A program made the translations under genes and the position numbers. DNA of 64,000 bases from Saccharomyces mikatae IFO 1815 (taxonomy: Eukaryota > Ascomycota > Saccharomycetes > Saccharomycetales > Saccharomycetaceae), in assembly GCF_947241705.1 (NCBI RefSeq), contig NC_079264.1:248001-312000 (forward strand), read 5' to 3'. Each line of letters opens with the position of its first letter. The first letter of the stretch is position 1. The notes beneath the pieces are model-generated. The model was not told the DNA's origin and made no database searches. It saw only the letters and a list, made by a program, of their open reading frames with translations. Below, piece by piece: positions 47,325 to 57,375 of this stretch.

Positions 47325-50300
47325 ATGTCTGCCAGAAAACGCAAGTTTAATAGTCTCAAACCACTAGACACTTTGAACAGCCCTCGTGCCAGCTCTCCAA
47401 GGTCCTCCACCTCTTTGCCCCCCAAGAGATACAATATCTTTCGTAAAGATCCAAAGATAGTCGATCATCTTAACAACGCATCTACAAAGGACTTTTTGCC
47501 AGTTTTGAGTACGAATAACGAGAACAGGAAACAGGTAGAATTGTCAGATGACGATGAATGCACCAACAGCGGTCCCTCAGATCAAGACTTTGAACCCTTG
47601 CAAAGCTCTCCTTTGAAAAGACACTCGTCACTCAAAAGCACTTCCAATGGTCTTTTGTTTCAGATGTCTGGCAATGTCAAGAATAATTCTGCGTCAGCGG
47701 CGATAACGGATGTCTCTCCAAATGACTCAATCGTTTCCACGAAATTGAACTTGAACGGCCAGTTTTCTTGCATTGATTCAAAAACATTCCACATATATCA
47801 GCATAAATCACCATGTATAATGACTTTTGTTTCAGATCATAATCATCCAAGGTTTTCCTTATACTTCCAGCAATTACTTATCAGCAACACACAAATCAAC
47901 CTTCTCAATGATGTTGAGTTGGTTGTTTTAGATAAAAAGAACTCTTTGATGGCTATAGTTCTGAAAGATATGAAAAAAATTAGCATGATACTAAATGTGA
48001 ACAATTCTTCAATTAATATTAACACGAATATCTTGATATGGTCCACTACTAGTTCTGCAGCAAATAAAAGAATAAAGTCTATTAAAAAGTTTTTATTGAC
48101 GTCATATCCTTCGTCGATAAATATTCAAATCTTGGACAACAAAGAACAAATTTTGGAACAACTGAAACATCTGGCTCATTCCACTTCTTTGTCTCCAGCA
48201 TCATCCAAAATGGAAAGAGCAATAAGTTCTGCTAAGGACGCATTCGACTCATTGAGACTTAAAAAAACTAAACTTTCTACTAGTGATGATGACAACCCAA
48301 AGATCCATACACGTTTCTTATCGAATAAGCCTCATGGTTTGCAATCTTTAACGAAGCGCAACCGTATCACAAGCGTTGCTAGAAAAGAGCATCCGATATC
48401 AATACCTAAATCGAATAAAATCACTTCCCAGGATTTTTACAATAATGGCGGGACAGAAACTTTACAATCACATGCAGTTTCGCAATTAAGACGATCGCAT
48501 AGATTTAGAAATGTCTCGAATTCCGCAAATTCTAATTCAAATTCTAATTCAGAATTTGACGATGCAACTACAGAACTTGAAACACCAGAACCATTCAAAC
48601 CAAGTCTCTGCTACAAGTTTAATGATGGGTCAAGCCATACTATAACAAGTCAAGACTTCAAGTGTCTTTTCAATAAGGACTGGGTCAATGATAGTATTTT
48701 GGATTTTTTCACAAAGTTTTATATTGAATCATCCATTGAAAAGTCAGTTATTAAACGAGAGCAAGTTTACTTAATGTCCTCCTTTTTTTACACGAAATTA
48801 ATCAGTAATCCAACAGATTACTACTCTAATGTGAAAAAATGGGTCAATAATACAGATTTGTTCTCTAAAAAGTACGTTGTTATACCAATTAACATAAGCT
48901 ATCACTGGTTTAGTTGTATCATAACAAATTTAGATACTATCTTGGATTTTCATCAAAATAAAGATAAAAATGATGCCATCAATTCCGATGAGATTTCTAT
49001 TAATACCCCCTTGGTTAATATCTTGACTTTCGATTCATTAAGACAGACACATTCAAGAGAAATTGATCCAATAAAGGAATTTCTTATATCCTATGCCTTG
49101 GATAAATATTCAATTCAATTGGATAAAACTCAAATCAAAATGAAAACATGTCCAGTTCCACAGCAACCCAATATGAGTGATTGTGGCGTTCATGTCATTT
49201 TGAATATCAAAAAATTTTTTGAAAATCCCTTGGAAACAATTAATATTTGGAAGAATGCTAAAATAAAAAGTAAACATTTCACTGCAAAAATGGTTAATAA
49301 ATATTTTGATAAAAGTGAGAGGAATAATGCGAGAAAGGACTTAAGGCATACTTTAAAACTATTGCAGCTTAATTATATCAGTTATTTGAAAAAAGAAAGA
49401 TTGTATGATGAGGTCATGGAAATAGAGGGGAAAAAAACCATCAACAATGATGATGATGAAGAAATTCAAATCATTGAAAATATAGATCAGCAGTCCAACA
49501 AAGATAACATCCCACAGTTAGCTTCAGAACCGCCTTGTTCAACATCATCGGGTACTTCAACAGAACCAGTGGGGGCGACAGAGCAGCAAAATGTAATAGA
49601 GCAACCATTTGTACCACAATCTCCTCGTGAAATAATACCGGATCGGGAAGACCCAATTCACGCTATTTCTAGGGAATCACCGTCAGTATCTCCTCCATTA
49701 CGTCACAATATTTTAAAGAGTTCGTCACCCTTTATATCGGAAAGTGCGAAGGAAACCGAGCAAGAAGAATCAACGTCACCATATTTTGGAAGACCTTCGT
49801 TGAAGACGAGGGCGAAACAGTTTGAAGGTGTTTCGTCACCAATAAAGAACAATCAGGCACAATCATCTATACATGATATTACGATGCCATCTCCTAGACC
49901 GAAAAGGATCTATCCAAGCAAAAAAACTGCGCCACTTTCATCTTATATTCAAACCCTTTCGACGGATTCCTTAGAAGGTCAATCTAATCCCAACAATCCC
50001 AACATTATAATTTCAGATACAGAACATGATTTGGAAATGGGAGTAAGTTCCGAAAACAATGACGTTAGTGGTATTGCTAACAGGAATGACTCGGACGTCA
50101 ATTTAATTGGTGGTTTGCTTCCAAATGCAGCGGAAAGAATTGATGAAAGTACTCAGGAAGGGAATGATAATGGCGATAGTCTTGACAAAATATTACAAAA
50201 TGTTGATAAAGAACTGAACGAAAAGTTGCTTGATATTGATGATGTAGCATTTAGTAGTCCGACTAGGGGTCCTTCAAGAACCAGTGAAAGAAGTAAAGAG

Positions 50301-50468
50301 TTAACTCCGCAACTTATCTCTGATTATGAAAATGATGATAGTAGTAATAAGGAAGTAACAGATAGTATAATTAAACAGGATCATCATAACGACAGTTACC
50401 GGTCTCATGTTGCTGTATGGAATGAAGGGAAAGAGAATCCCATTCTCTTGGAAGACGACGACTCTTGA
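47325..50468 (+). CDS. ULP2: SUMO protease Ulp2 (Smt4)
   Basis: A nuclear SUMO isopeptidase that trims poly-SUMO chains and acts in chromosome stability and checkpoint recovery. The product is 1,047 residues, against 1,034 in S. cerevisiae. The N-terminal regulatory region begins MSARKRKFN. The C48 peptidase domain (about 435-670) has catalytic His527 (in SYHWF), Asp570 (in TFDSLRQ) and Cys620 (in SDCGVH). The long acidic, Ser-rich C-terminal tail holds SUMO-interaction-type motifs (EIQIIENI, NIIISDTE, NPILLEDDD). The start is the ATG at 47325, matching S. cerevisiae; an in-frame non-ATG extension upstream was rejected. Confidence 0.97.
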   Translation: MSARKRKFNSLKPLDTLNSPRASSPRSSTSLPPKRYNIFRKDPKIVDHLNNASTKDFLPVLSTNNENRKQVELSDDDECTNSGPSDQDFEPLQSSPLKRHSSLKSTSNGLLFQMSGNVKNNSASAAITDVSPNDSIVSTKLNLNGQFSCIDSKTFHIYQHKSPCIMTFVSDHNHPRFSLYFQQLLISNTQINLLNDVELVVLDKKNSLMAIVLKDMKKISMILNVNNSSININTNILIWSTTSSAANKRIKSIKKFLLTSYPSSINIQILDNKEQILEQLKHLAHSTSLSPASSKMERAISSAKDAFDSLRLKKTKLSTSDDDNPKIHTRFLSNKPHGLQSLTKRNRITSVARKEHPISIPKSNKITSQDFYNNGGTETLQSHAVSQLRRSHRFRNVSNSANSNSNSNSEFDDATTELETPEPFKPSLCYKFNDGSSHTITSQDFKCLFNKDWVNDSILDFFTKFYIESSIEKSVIKREQVYLMSSFFYTKLISNPTDYYSNVKKWVNNTDLFSKKYVVIPINISYHWFSCIITNLDTILDFHQNKDKNDAINSDEISINTPLVNILTFDSLRQTHSREIDPIKEFLISYALDKYSIQLDKTQIKMKTCPVPQQPNMSDCGVHVILNIKKFFENPLETINIWKNAKIKSKHFTAKMVNKYFDKSERNNARKDLRHTLKLLQLNYISYLKKERLYDEVMEIEGKKTINNDDDEEIQIIENIDQQSNKDNIPQLASEPPCSTSSGTSTEPVGATEQQNVIEQPFVPQSPREIIPDREDPIHAISRESPSVSPPLRHNILKSSSPFISESAKETEQEESTSPYFGRPSLKTRAKQFEGVSSPIKNNQAQSSIHDITMPSPRPKRIYPSKKTAPLSSYIQTLSTDSLEGQSNPNNPNIIISDTEHDLEMGVSSENNDVSGIANRNDSDVNLIGGLLPNAAERIDESTQEGNDNGDSLDKILQNVDKELNEKLLDIDDVAFSSPTRGPSRTSERSKELTPQLISDYENDDSSNKEVTDSIIKQDHHNDSYRSHVAVWNEGKENPILLEDDDS

Positions 50469-50751
50469 AAGCAATTATATTACCTTTTCCTTCTGTCTTT
50501 TTTAACATCCTTGCATAATAGTACTAATAGTAATAGAAATACAAATAATATTACATACTCGCATAAATAGGCATATTCTCACTTTGTTCTTCCCCATTCT
50601 GAATAATATATTTCTCGTTTTAACATGTTTTATAAAAAAAAGTTCTATAATTCTAACAATAAGGAATCACATAGTAGAATACGTATAAACTTAGTGTAAA
50701 TATATACGTAGATATGCTAGCATTTACTTCAACAGGTAAGGAGAAATGCTT

Positions 50752-53700
50752 TTAACCTTCATCAGGCAAATTCTCTAAAGCTCTACCCTTGGTGTAAACT
50801 TCATCCTTTACATTTTGCACAGTACTTTTAAACCACTTGATAAAGAGAGCAGTTGCCTGGAAAAAGAACGTAAAGGATTCTAATGCTATCAGTAGTCCAA
50901 AGTAAACGTGTTGCGTCTTGGTCCATTTTGGGAATGATTCATTGAGCGATAAAGCGAAACTTCTGGATCCATGTCTAATATCGATAATTTGCTTTGAAGG
51001 AACATCACGCAAAAATAGCAAAGATAATGTAATAATCGGCAACAGGTAAATCGCCATGTGTAAGAAACCTTGTTTGAACAGTTCTAAAGCCATGGTTTTC
51101 AAGAAATTTAACTTACTGGTGTTTCTATTTCTGAAAAATACTTTCAATGATTTAAATCCGGTTCCAGAATTTACCATCGATGAAATGACCCAAACGGCAA
51201 GTAACAAATTTTCGTCAGATTTGAACCACTTGGAATTACCAATGCTGTAAGAAGAATTTCCAATCATTCTGATAGTAACATAATTGTAACAGGCCAGTAT
51301 TCCATCGGTTAAAACAACCCATGAAACCATAGTTCTAATAACAACAATTATAATAGCTACAAACACCATCAGGTTATACTTCACCAACATACTATCAAAT
51401 ATACTGTTGAAGATGGCCATGAAAATACCCTGTCCCTCTTCTAGATTGTTGATATTATTAACTGGAGCATTGTTGATGTCTCTTTCTGGTATAACATGTT
51501 CTACTTCTTCTAGTTCGTTTTCATCAACAGCATGTTCGTCAAGAGTGTTTTGGCCTTCTGTGAAGTGAAGAATATCCTTCGCAATCTTGGATAAGCATAC
51601 GGACCCAATACAAACGTAATAAATGTTCAAATAAGAGTAAGTGATGTCAGAAAGTTCCTTCCATGCAACGTAAATCTTATTTCCGTCATTTAATAGAAGC
51701 TTTATAACTGGAAGAAAACCGAAGTCACAGACAAAGTTCATTAATGCTTGACTAGCAAATGTAACACCAAGCATTAAAATGGAAGCAAATAACCAAACCA
51801 GAGCAAGTAAAGTGGTATACCTTAAACGAAAATCAGGGGGAACGTAAACGATATAATATTGATCATATTCTGTATTTTGTTCATCTAGGTAACCAAATTC
51901 GCCTGCAGCACGTTTGTTTCTCTCTTTAATTCTCTCCAAATCTAATGGCTTCAACAATTTATCATTCTTTGTAACGGGGACAAACATTGTTTGCACATAG
52001 TTTCTGGACACTATATCAGAAGAAGGAACACGCATTAAAACACCGTCTGGAACAAAATACGCATGAACTTGACGAATTTCTCCAAACAATTCCTCTGCTT
52101 GCTTCAACGTTTTTGGCTTAGTGTAAAGTTCTTGGTTTGACCATTCCGCATTTTTTGAAGCAATGTATTTGTAGAACGAATTTCGGTAAACAATATGACC
52201 CCTTTCAGTTGGGGTGTCTTTACCTAAGATGAAGGATGATAAACGTAATTTTCTTGAGCACAGTTTAAAAATGGTTTTCCAATACCTTTCCAACAAGGGC
52301 TTGACATAAGAGCTAGATTCTAAAATTCTCTTTGTAAAATACAATGTTAGTAAAATTGCATTGAACTTCCATGAAATAATCGATGTTGGTTTATAAGCTT
52401 CAGGGACGGATAATAAGTTGGATTTGAGCATGATTGGGAAAAAAAATCTGGTATGAAACCCAAATCCCAATACAATGAAGATGGCGTAAATAAACATGGA
52501 TAGGCATAATCTTGATAGTTGAATACCCATTGGATGGATTAAACTATCGTGTAAAATCTTAATATTAGGATCCTCTGGGGATCTAATAAAGAATAAAACA
52601 CCTGGCCTAATAATGTTTTTCCTTATCATTCCAATGTATTTGGCAAACCAATACATATACAGGGTACCAATTGTCCAGTATACGAAAAGGGAGAATGGAG
52701 GCCATATTTCACATATTGAAGGAACCCAAAGAATTTGAGTATTTGATGCTAAGATAGGACAAAATAATGAGAAATCTAACATCACACCTGCTAAGATAGG
52801 AAATCCAGCTAGTTCAATGAAAAATAATGTGAACACTTTAAAAGTGCATTTGAGTGCAAATAGAATCTGAAAAATCAATCTTCTGGTTGGGTTACTCATT
52901 CCATTCTCACGGCCGTAACCTCTTGAGACCAGATTGGACGAAGCACAAACAATACTCACTGAAGTTAAATAAGTCGTGAGGGCAGGTAACGCACGAATGA
53001 AAATTGAGTGCTTCATGGTATTTTGGGTGTAGCTATTGTAAAGATAAGCTATATCACGGATCAAGTGGTTTGAAATCCAATTCATTGCAATTTCTACTTT
53101 AGGAACTAGCTTCGTCAAACCATTGTAAGCTATATGGGCTCCCGATAGGTAGTAAAGATTAGATAAACCACGCAAAGTAACCTTGAATACACCGAAATAA
53201 ATTCTTAGTAAACCAAATCCAATGAAAGTTGGAAGCAAGTAAGAAATTGCCAGGTATAATGCTGTGAAAACGACAGCAATTATAAAATAGGCAATGACAT
53301 TTAACAATTTTAATTTGAGGTTTATCACCAGGGGGCCTTGACCTTGGTCATCCGCATTAGCTTGTGCCGGTGGGACGCCTACGGCTGCACCGAAATCTTG
53401 TTCATCTTGATCGACATTTCCAGCCCTATTTTGGACAGGTGGTGGAACGAAAACGGGAGCGTTTGGTCTATTTATAGCATTCTGTTGAGCAGCAATTAAG
53501 TCATCAAATTCATTCTGAGCACGACGATTAGCCCACATTTCCATTGGATTGGGATCCAGATGATCACGGTAATCGGCTTCCTCTTCTGGTTGTTGTTGTT
53601 CTTCTTCTCCTTCTTCTTCTTCTCCTTCGTGAACATTTAAAGATTCTTGGGTAGTTTGCGATGAATCATCTCCTGATGGTAAACCATCGTCAGAGTCATT

Positions 53701-54708
53701 ATTGTCGGGCCCTTCTGGAACCTCACCATGATCCAGTTCATCAACATGACGTAGATTGACAAAATTCCGATGTTCGCGAGGATCTTGAAGGGGAGCATTA
53801 TCATTTTCAGGAACATTGGCATTGTTATTGTTATCGGCAGCTACATCTGGCACATCCAGTCTATCATGGCCTTGTTCTTGACGATTTTGATCATGAGCTC
53901 TCATTTCTCTCGCCAAGTATTCAACCATTCTATCATCCATCATAGGGAACCTCTCTTTTAAACGTGATTTCAAGTCTTTTGGAGAAAATCTTGGACCTAT
54001 CTTATGGAAAACCATCTTGCTGAAAACATCCTCTCTTACTATCATATCGTATTGAAAGTACAATGCTATATGTAGTATCACTATCATAATAAACTGTAAA
54101 GATGTGAATGAATGGTTTTGTAAAAGTTGGTAAAATATTGCTCTACTCGTCAATTCTGGAGTCGCTGACCGATCATACCCATAAATTAAACTTTTCACGA
54201 AATCACCAGGATAAGGATATGATCCATCCAGCATCATCGTGTATAGTTTTCCAAACATGTTCCATACCAAAGGAACACCGATAATATATAGTACAGCAGC
54301 CAAACCAATCGTTAAAGCTAAACGAGTTTTCTCGAAAAATGCTAGGATACTCTTAGAAATTAATAGGGAAAAGGGTATCTTTTCCGGCATATTTTCCGCG
54401 TATATCGTTTTGAATTGAATGGGATAGTGACAGATGTCACATTTAACATCCGCGCCAGGTTTTGAAATGTCTATATTTTTCGAAGCTACCCATTCCAGTA
54501 AACAGGATTCATGCATGTATTTAATTGAGCCTCTGCATTTACAAGGATGGAAGAGAGGATTGTCCTCAGTAGCTTCTCCACGACAAATACGACAGGTGGC
54601 ACCAGATGGGGCATCATCGTTGAAGGAGGCGGTGTCTGTTTCTTCGTTTGCCACCTTATGCAGTTCATCTCTTAACCCGGAGACATTAACGTCTGAATCA
54701 ACATCCAT
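50752..54708 (-). CDS. SSM4: ERAD-C E3 ubiquitin ligase Ssm4 (Doa10)
   Basis: A ubiquitin ligase of the ER and inner nuclear membrane that degrades proteins with misfolded cytosolic or membrane regions, using Ubc6 and Ubc7. The product is 1,318 residues, against 1,319 in S. cerevisiae. The N-terminal RING-CH finger has Cys39, Cys42, Cys56, Cys58, His66, Cys69, Cys90 and Cys93. A long acidic, Asn/Gln-rich cytosolic loop (about 290-450) separates two groups of membrane segments. The family is known to have 14 membrane spans, and many hydrophobic segments are visible. The start is the ATG at 54708 (MDVDSDVNVS); an earlier in-frame GTG was not used. Confidence 0.97.
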   Translation of the reverse strand: MDVDSDVNVSGLRDELHKVANEETDTASFNDDAPSGATCRICRGEATEDNPLFHPCKCRGSIKYMHESCLLEWVASKNIDISKPGADVKCDICHYPIQFKTIYAENMPEKIPFSLLISKSILAFFEKTRLALTIGLAAVLYIIGVPLVWNMFGKLYTMMLDGSYPYPGDFVKSLIYGYDRSATPELTSRAIFYQLLQNHSFTSLQFIMIVILHIALYFQYDMIVREDVFSKMVFHKIGPRFSPKDLKSRLKERFPMMDDRMVEYLAREMRAHDQNRQEQGHDRLDVPDVAADNNNNANVPENDNAPLQDPREHRNFVNLRHVDELDHGEVPEGPDNNDSDDGLPSGDDSSQTTQESLNVHEGEEEEGEEEQQQPEEEADYRDHLDPNPMEMWANRRAQNEFDDLIAAQQNAINRPNAPVFVPPPVQNRAGNVDQDEQDFGAAVGVPPAQANADDQGQGPLVINLKLKLLNVIAYFIIAVVFTALYLAISYLLPTFIGFGLLRIYFGVFKVTLRGLSNLYYLSGAHIAYNGLTKLVPKVEIAMNWISNHLIRDIAYLYNSYTQNTMKHSIFIRALPALTTYLTSVSIVCASSNLVSRGYGRENGMSNPTRRLIFQILFALKCTFKVFTLFFIELAGFPILAGVMLDFSLFCPILASNTQILWVPSICEIWPPFSLFVYWTIGTLYMYWFAKYIGMIRKNIIRPGVLFFIRSPEDPNIKILHDSLIHPMGIQLSRLCLSMFIYAIFIVLGFGFHTRFFFPIMLKSNLLSVPEAYKPTSIISWKFNAILLTLYFTKRILESSSYVKPLLERYWKTIFKLCSRKLRLSSFILGKDTPTERGHIVYRNSFYKYIASKNAEWSNQELYTKPKTLKQAEELFGEIRQVHAYFVPDGVLMRVPSSDIVSRNYVQTMFVPVTKNDKLLKPLDLERIKERNKRAAGEFGYLDEQNTEYDQYYIVYVPPDFRLRYTTLLALVWLFASILMLGVTFASQALMNFVCDFGFLPVIKLLLNDGNKIYVAWKELSDITYSYLNIYYVCIGSVCLSKIAKDILHFTEGQNTLDEHAVDENELEEVEHVIPERDINNAPVNNINNLEEGQGIFMAIFNSIFDSMLVKYNLMVFVAIIIVVIRTMVSWVVLTDGILACYNYVTIRMIGNSSYSIGNSKWFKSDENLLLAVWVISSMVNSGTGFKSLKVFFRNRNTSKLNFLKTMALELFKQGFLHMAIYLLPIITLSLLFLRDVPSKQIIDIRHGSRSFALSLNESFPKWTKTQHVYFGLLIALESFTFFFQATALFIKWFKSTVQNVKDEVYTKGRALENLPDEG

Positions 54709-54922
54709 GACTTCCACACTTCTAGTCTCTTTGATTCAATTAGTCGTAGTTTTGATAAAAAAACTGTTCTCGAATAAAGTATTTAAGCCCTATTACTTAA
54801 TCTAACCTGGTGGCTCCATAAATCTATCATGATCATCTTTTCAATATCCTCAATCGATGCGTTTTGAACCAGTTTTCCGTCTCCAGTGATTTTGATTTTT
54901 TGGAGATTTGAAACAAAAAATA

Positions 54923-54995
54923 AGCCCTGTAGGGGGCTCGAACCCCTAACCTTATGATTAAGAGTCATACGCGCTACCGATTGCGCCAACAAGGC
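54923..54995 (-). tRNA. tK(CUU)I: tRNA-Lys (anticodon CUU)
   Basis: A 73-nt tRNA without intron. The acceptor 5' strand GCCTTGT pairs with ACAGGGC (one G-U pair) and a T discriminator follows. The anticodon loop reads GACTCTTAATC, giving CUU. The T-loop GGTTCGAGCC is canonical and a T6 run (54915-54920, minus strand) terminates pol III transcription. Its upstream side (above 54995) carries LTR-like DNA, as expected because Ty elements insert upstream of tRNA genes. The same tRNA sits here in S. cerevisiae. Confidence 0.97.
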
Positions 54996-55017
54996 TCTTA
55001 TTACTTGTTAAGTTTAT

Positions 55018-55543
55018 TGTTAATAAGATATAGGACACGTTAGAATTAACAGTAACGAATACGTTGTAGGTGTGACATTGGCAATTACTTAAAATGGTAA
55101 TTGTTAACCACACCTAAAACGAACGTAGACACTCTACCCAATGCAGTGATAACAACCAACATTGTTGATAATTAGTTGTTTGGTAAGTTGTAATAATTAA
55201 GAATAGTCGTTCCTTCTTAATCTATATAAGAGAGGTATATAAAGCACACGCTGATTGGTTATATTAAACCCAAAGGTTCAGACATAACTCAGAGTATTGA
55301 ATATATGAATTTAGTGATAACTCATCTTCTTGTATACTAGGTTCTGGACAATCAGTAGATCTTTATCTTATTAGTGCAGGAAATTCCATTATTAGAATTT
55401 GCCTACTCCAATAAAATTGGTATCATCATAAGAATGTTTGTATTCATTTACCCAACATTATTAGTATCATGTTAAAGAATGTTCGTTATCAACTACATCA
55501 ATTTATATGAATAAATGTATAGTAGTAATCACTTATTCCAACA
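55018..55543. mobile_element. Possible old LTR-like sequence upstream of tRNA-Lys
   Basis: AT-rich, gene-free DNA immediately upstream of the tRNA gene. It has features often seen in yeast LTRs: TGTT and AACA at possible ends, a TATATAAG/TATATAAA pair (about 55223-55243) and a nested inverted repeat. In the latter, AGGTGTG at 55068-55074 pairs with CACACCT at 55109-55115, and CAATTAC at 55082-55088 with GTAATTG at 55097-55103. The total length exceeds a usual Saccharomyces LTR, and I cannot match it to delta, sigma, tau or omega from memory. If it is an LTR it is a fossil, possibly with more than one insertion. Confidence 0.3.
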
Positions 55544-55653
55544 TATTTATTAAATATTAACGTATGTCCCTCAGTTTCAACCACGACAGTCACTGTTGTA
55601 TTATGGGTTCTTGTAATTCCAGGTGTCCTGACAATCCTAGTATAAGATATAAG

Positions 55654-55947
55654 TGGGAAATTAGGCTAATATTGAGGTAATTGTTGGGATTACATTGCTG
55701 TTAGAGGCTATAATACTAGGTAAACAAAATATACTAGAAGTTCTCCTCAATGATATAGAATCCACTAAGAGAATCGGTAGTCCTACATAATAATAATATT
55801 ACTTTATCAACCCTTTCTTTCCAGCTTACATTAAATTTGATGACTGTTTCTCATCTCAATCTTTATGTCATCTTTTCCCATTGTATATGATAATATACTA
55901 GTAGCTTGGGTACTAGTCAATAGATGCTACTTGATCTTCATTCAACA
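55654..55947 (-). mobile_element. Solo delta LTR (Ty1/Ty2 type), fossil
   Basis: A diverged Ty1/Ty2-family LTR on the minus strand, close to full length (294 bp, against about 330 bp). Its 5' end reads TGTTGAATGAAG (from 55947). Shared delta blocks on the plus strand are GGTAATTGTTGGGATT near 55676, GGCTATAATACTAGGTAAAC near 55707, ATACTAGAAGTTCTCCTC near 55731 and GTATATGATAATATACTAGTA near 55882. No matching target-site duplication was found at the flanks. No internal Ty sequence is present. It looks old and broken. Confidence 0.85.
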
Positions 55948-56004
55948 GACAGATGTGGTCTCTTTTACTATACGCAACATTATCATAATGTAACTAATTT
56001 AAAG

Positions 56005-56646
56005 TTAAAGTATGGCCTCTTCGCTCGCTGATTTCTTTTCATCGGAAGGAGTTCTATCACCCGTTTCTAGTGGGCCGTTATGTAAGTAATACTCTTTGAA
56101 TACATGAGCCGTCATGGAATGGATTAGTACGAGAATCCCCTCAAATAATATGATAGCACCTGGATAGCTTTCACATTTTGGTTCCCTCCCTCCAGGTAAT
56201 TTTACACCCTGAACGCACATTTCTTTTATGAAAAAAGACGTTTGAATAGCTAGGTTAAAAACTGTTAGAGAAACGTATAATAGGAAAATATTCATCCATT
56301 GTTTATATTTGAACCACTTGGGGTACTTTTTTTTTGTTTTGCAACGAGAGCATTTTATCTTTGTACATCTAGGAGGCTGCAGATTAATTTTATTCCTATA
56401 TGCTCTTTCCATCCACACAGCAAACCCCCAAATGGAAACGATCACTGAATATGCTATGAACCACATTATGCTATTATCAAATGTGAAAAGGTTAAATGGT
56501 AAAAACGGTAGAAATGAATATCGAAACATTTTTCCGATGAAAAGTATTTGCATTGCTTTGATGGTAAGCCTGACGGCTAACGGCGGCGATACAACATCCT
56601 TACTAAGAGCACGAATAGTACTTCTCTCTTCCTTAACATTTTGCAT
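56005..56646 (-). CDS. YIL029C: YIL029C/YPR071W-family membrane protein, full length
   Basis: A 213-residue protein at the position of S. cerevisiae YIL029C, which is annotated there at only about 155 residues. It resembles the full-length paralogue YPR071W (about 211) throughout. The start MQNVKEERSTIRALSK is the ATG at 56646; a TTG upstream was rejected. Hydrophobic segments lie at about 60-85 (IMWFIAYSVIVSIWGFAVW), 118-140 (IFLLYVSLTVFNLAI) and 165-187 (AIILFEGILVLIHSM). A CTKIKCSRC cluster between the first two could bind metal, which is speculative. Function is unknown. The gene sits between a delta LTR and decayed DNA. Confidence 0.85.
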   Translation of the reverse strand: MQNVKEERSTIRALSKDVVSPPLAVRLTIKAMQILFIGKMFRYSFLPFLPFNLFTFDNSIMWFIAYSVIVSIWGFAVWMERAYRNKINLQPPRCTKIKCSRCKTKKKYPKWFKYKQWMNIFLLYVSLTVFNLAIQTSFFIKEMCVQGVKLPGGREPKCESYPGAIILFEGILVLIHSMTAHVFKEYYLHNGPLETGDRTPSDEKKSASEEAIL

Positions 56647-57375
56647 AATTGAGTTGTCGATTGTCTCGGAAATAGAAGTATTTAACAAAACACACTAAAT
56701 AGAAAGGACTCTTCTTATGTATATTTTTTTTGGCAGTGAAAAAGTTTATTTTAGCCTACTTTTTTTTTTTTCGTTGGAATAGCAGGCAACAGAAGCTGAT
56801 CTATTCTCTAAACTGTACACTGTTCACAGTCTGAGCATGAGATAATGCGATAACTAGTTGTCCTGAGATCCAGATACATAAAGTTTACTATGGCAAAAAA
56901 ATGCGATATTAAAAGCGTGCATGTATGCATTTATGTTGTCAAAAGATTCTTTGTCTAGCATGTTAATTGTTCTCTTTTATATTACTATATTCTGTATCCC
57001 TGGTGATGAGCTTTTATCAATAATAAAGTCCCAACAATTGCCTCATTAATCTCCAATATCATGGTCAACCACTATATATAAATAATATGATTGAACCGCA
57101 CTAATTGCTACTGCCATGGTAACCCAGCGTGATTACCTGAGTGAAAAGACTCGTCCCAAGGCACGTAAACTCAATATAAAACTGTCAACACAAGTTTGCT
57201 TTGCAAACTCACTTGATCGAAAACCTTGAAATTTGGCCCTGTTTATGTACCGGAGAGAGCACACGCCTTAATGCCCAAAGCTTATTATTTGAAACATATG
57301 TCATCGCAAGGCATTTGAGGATGGAGGTGCTGAGTAGTGTATGAAAGGCAATCACATTGACAATGCAAGATCATG
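56647..57375. other. Region upstream of the YIL029C homologue
   Basis: AT-rich DNA with a long T run (56757-56771) that suits the leftward promoter, a short piece near 57020-57070 vaguely like delta LTR sequence (AATAAAGTCCCAACAATTG), and no ORF of note. Confidence 0.4.
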
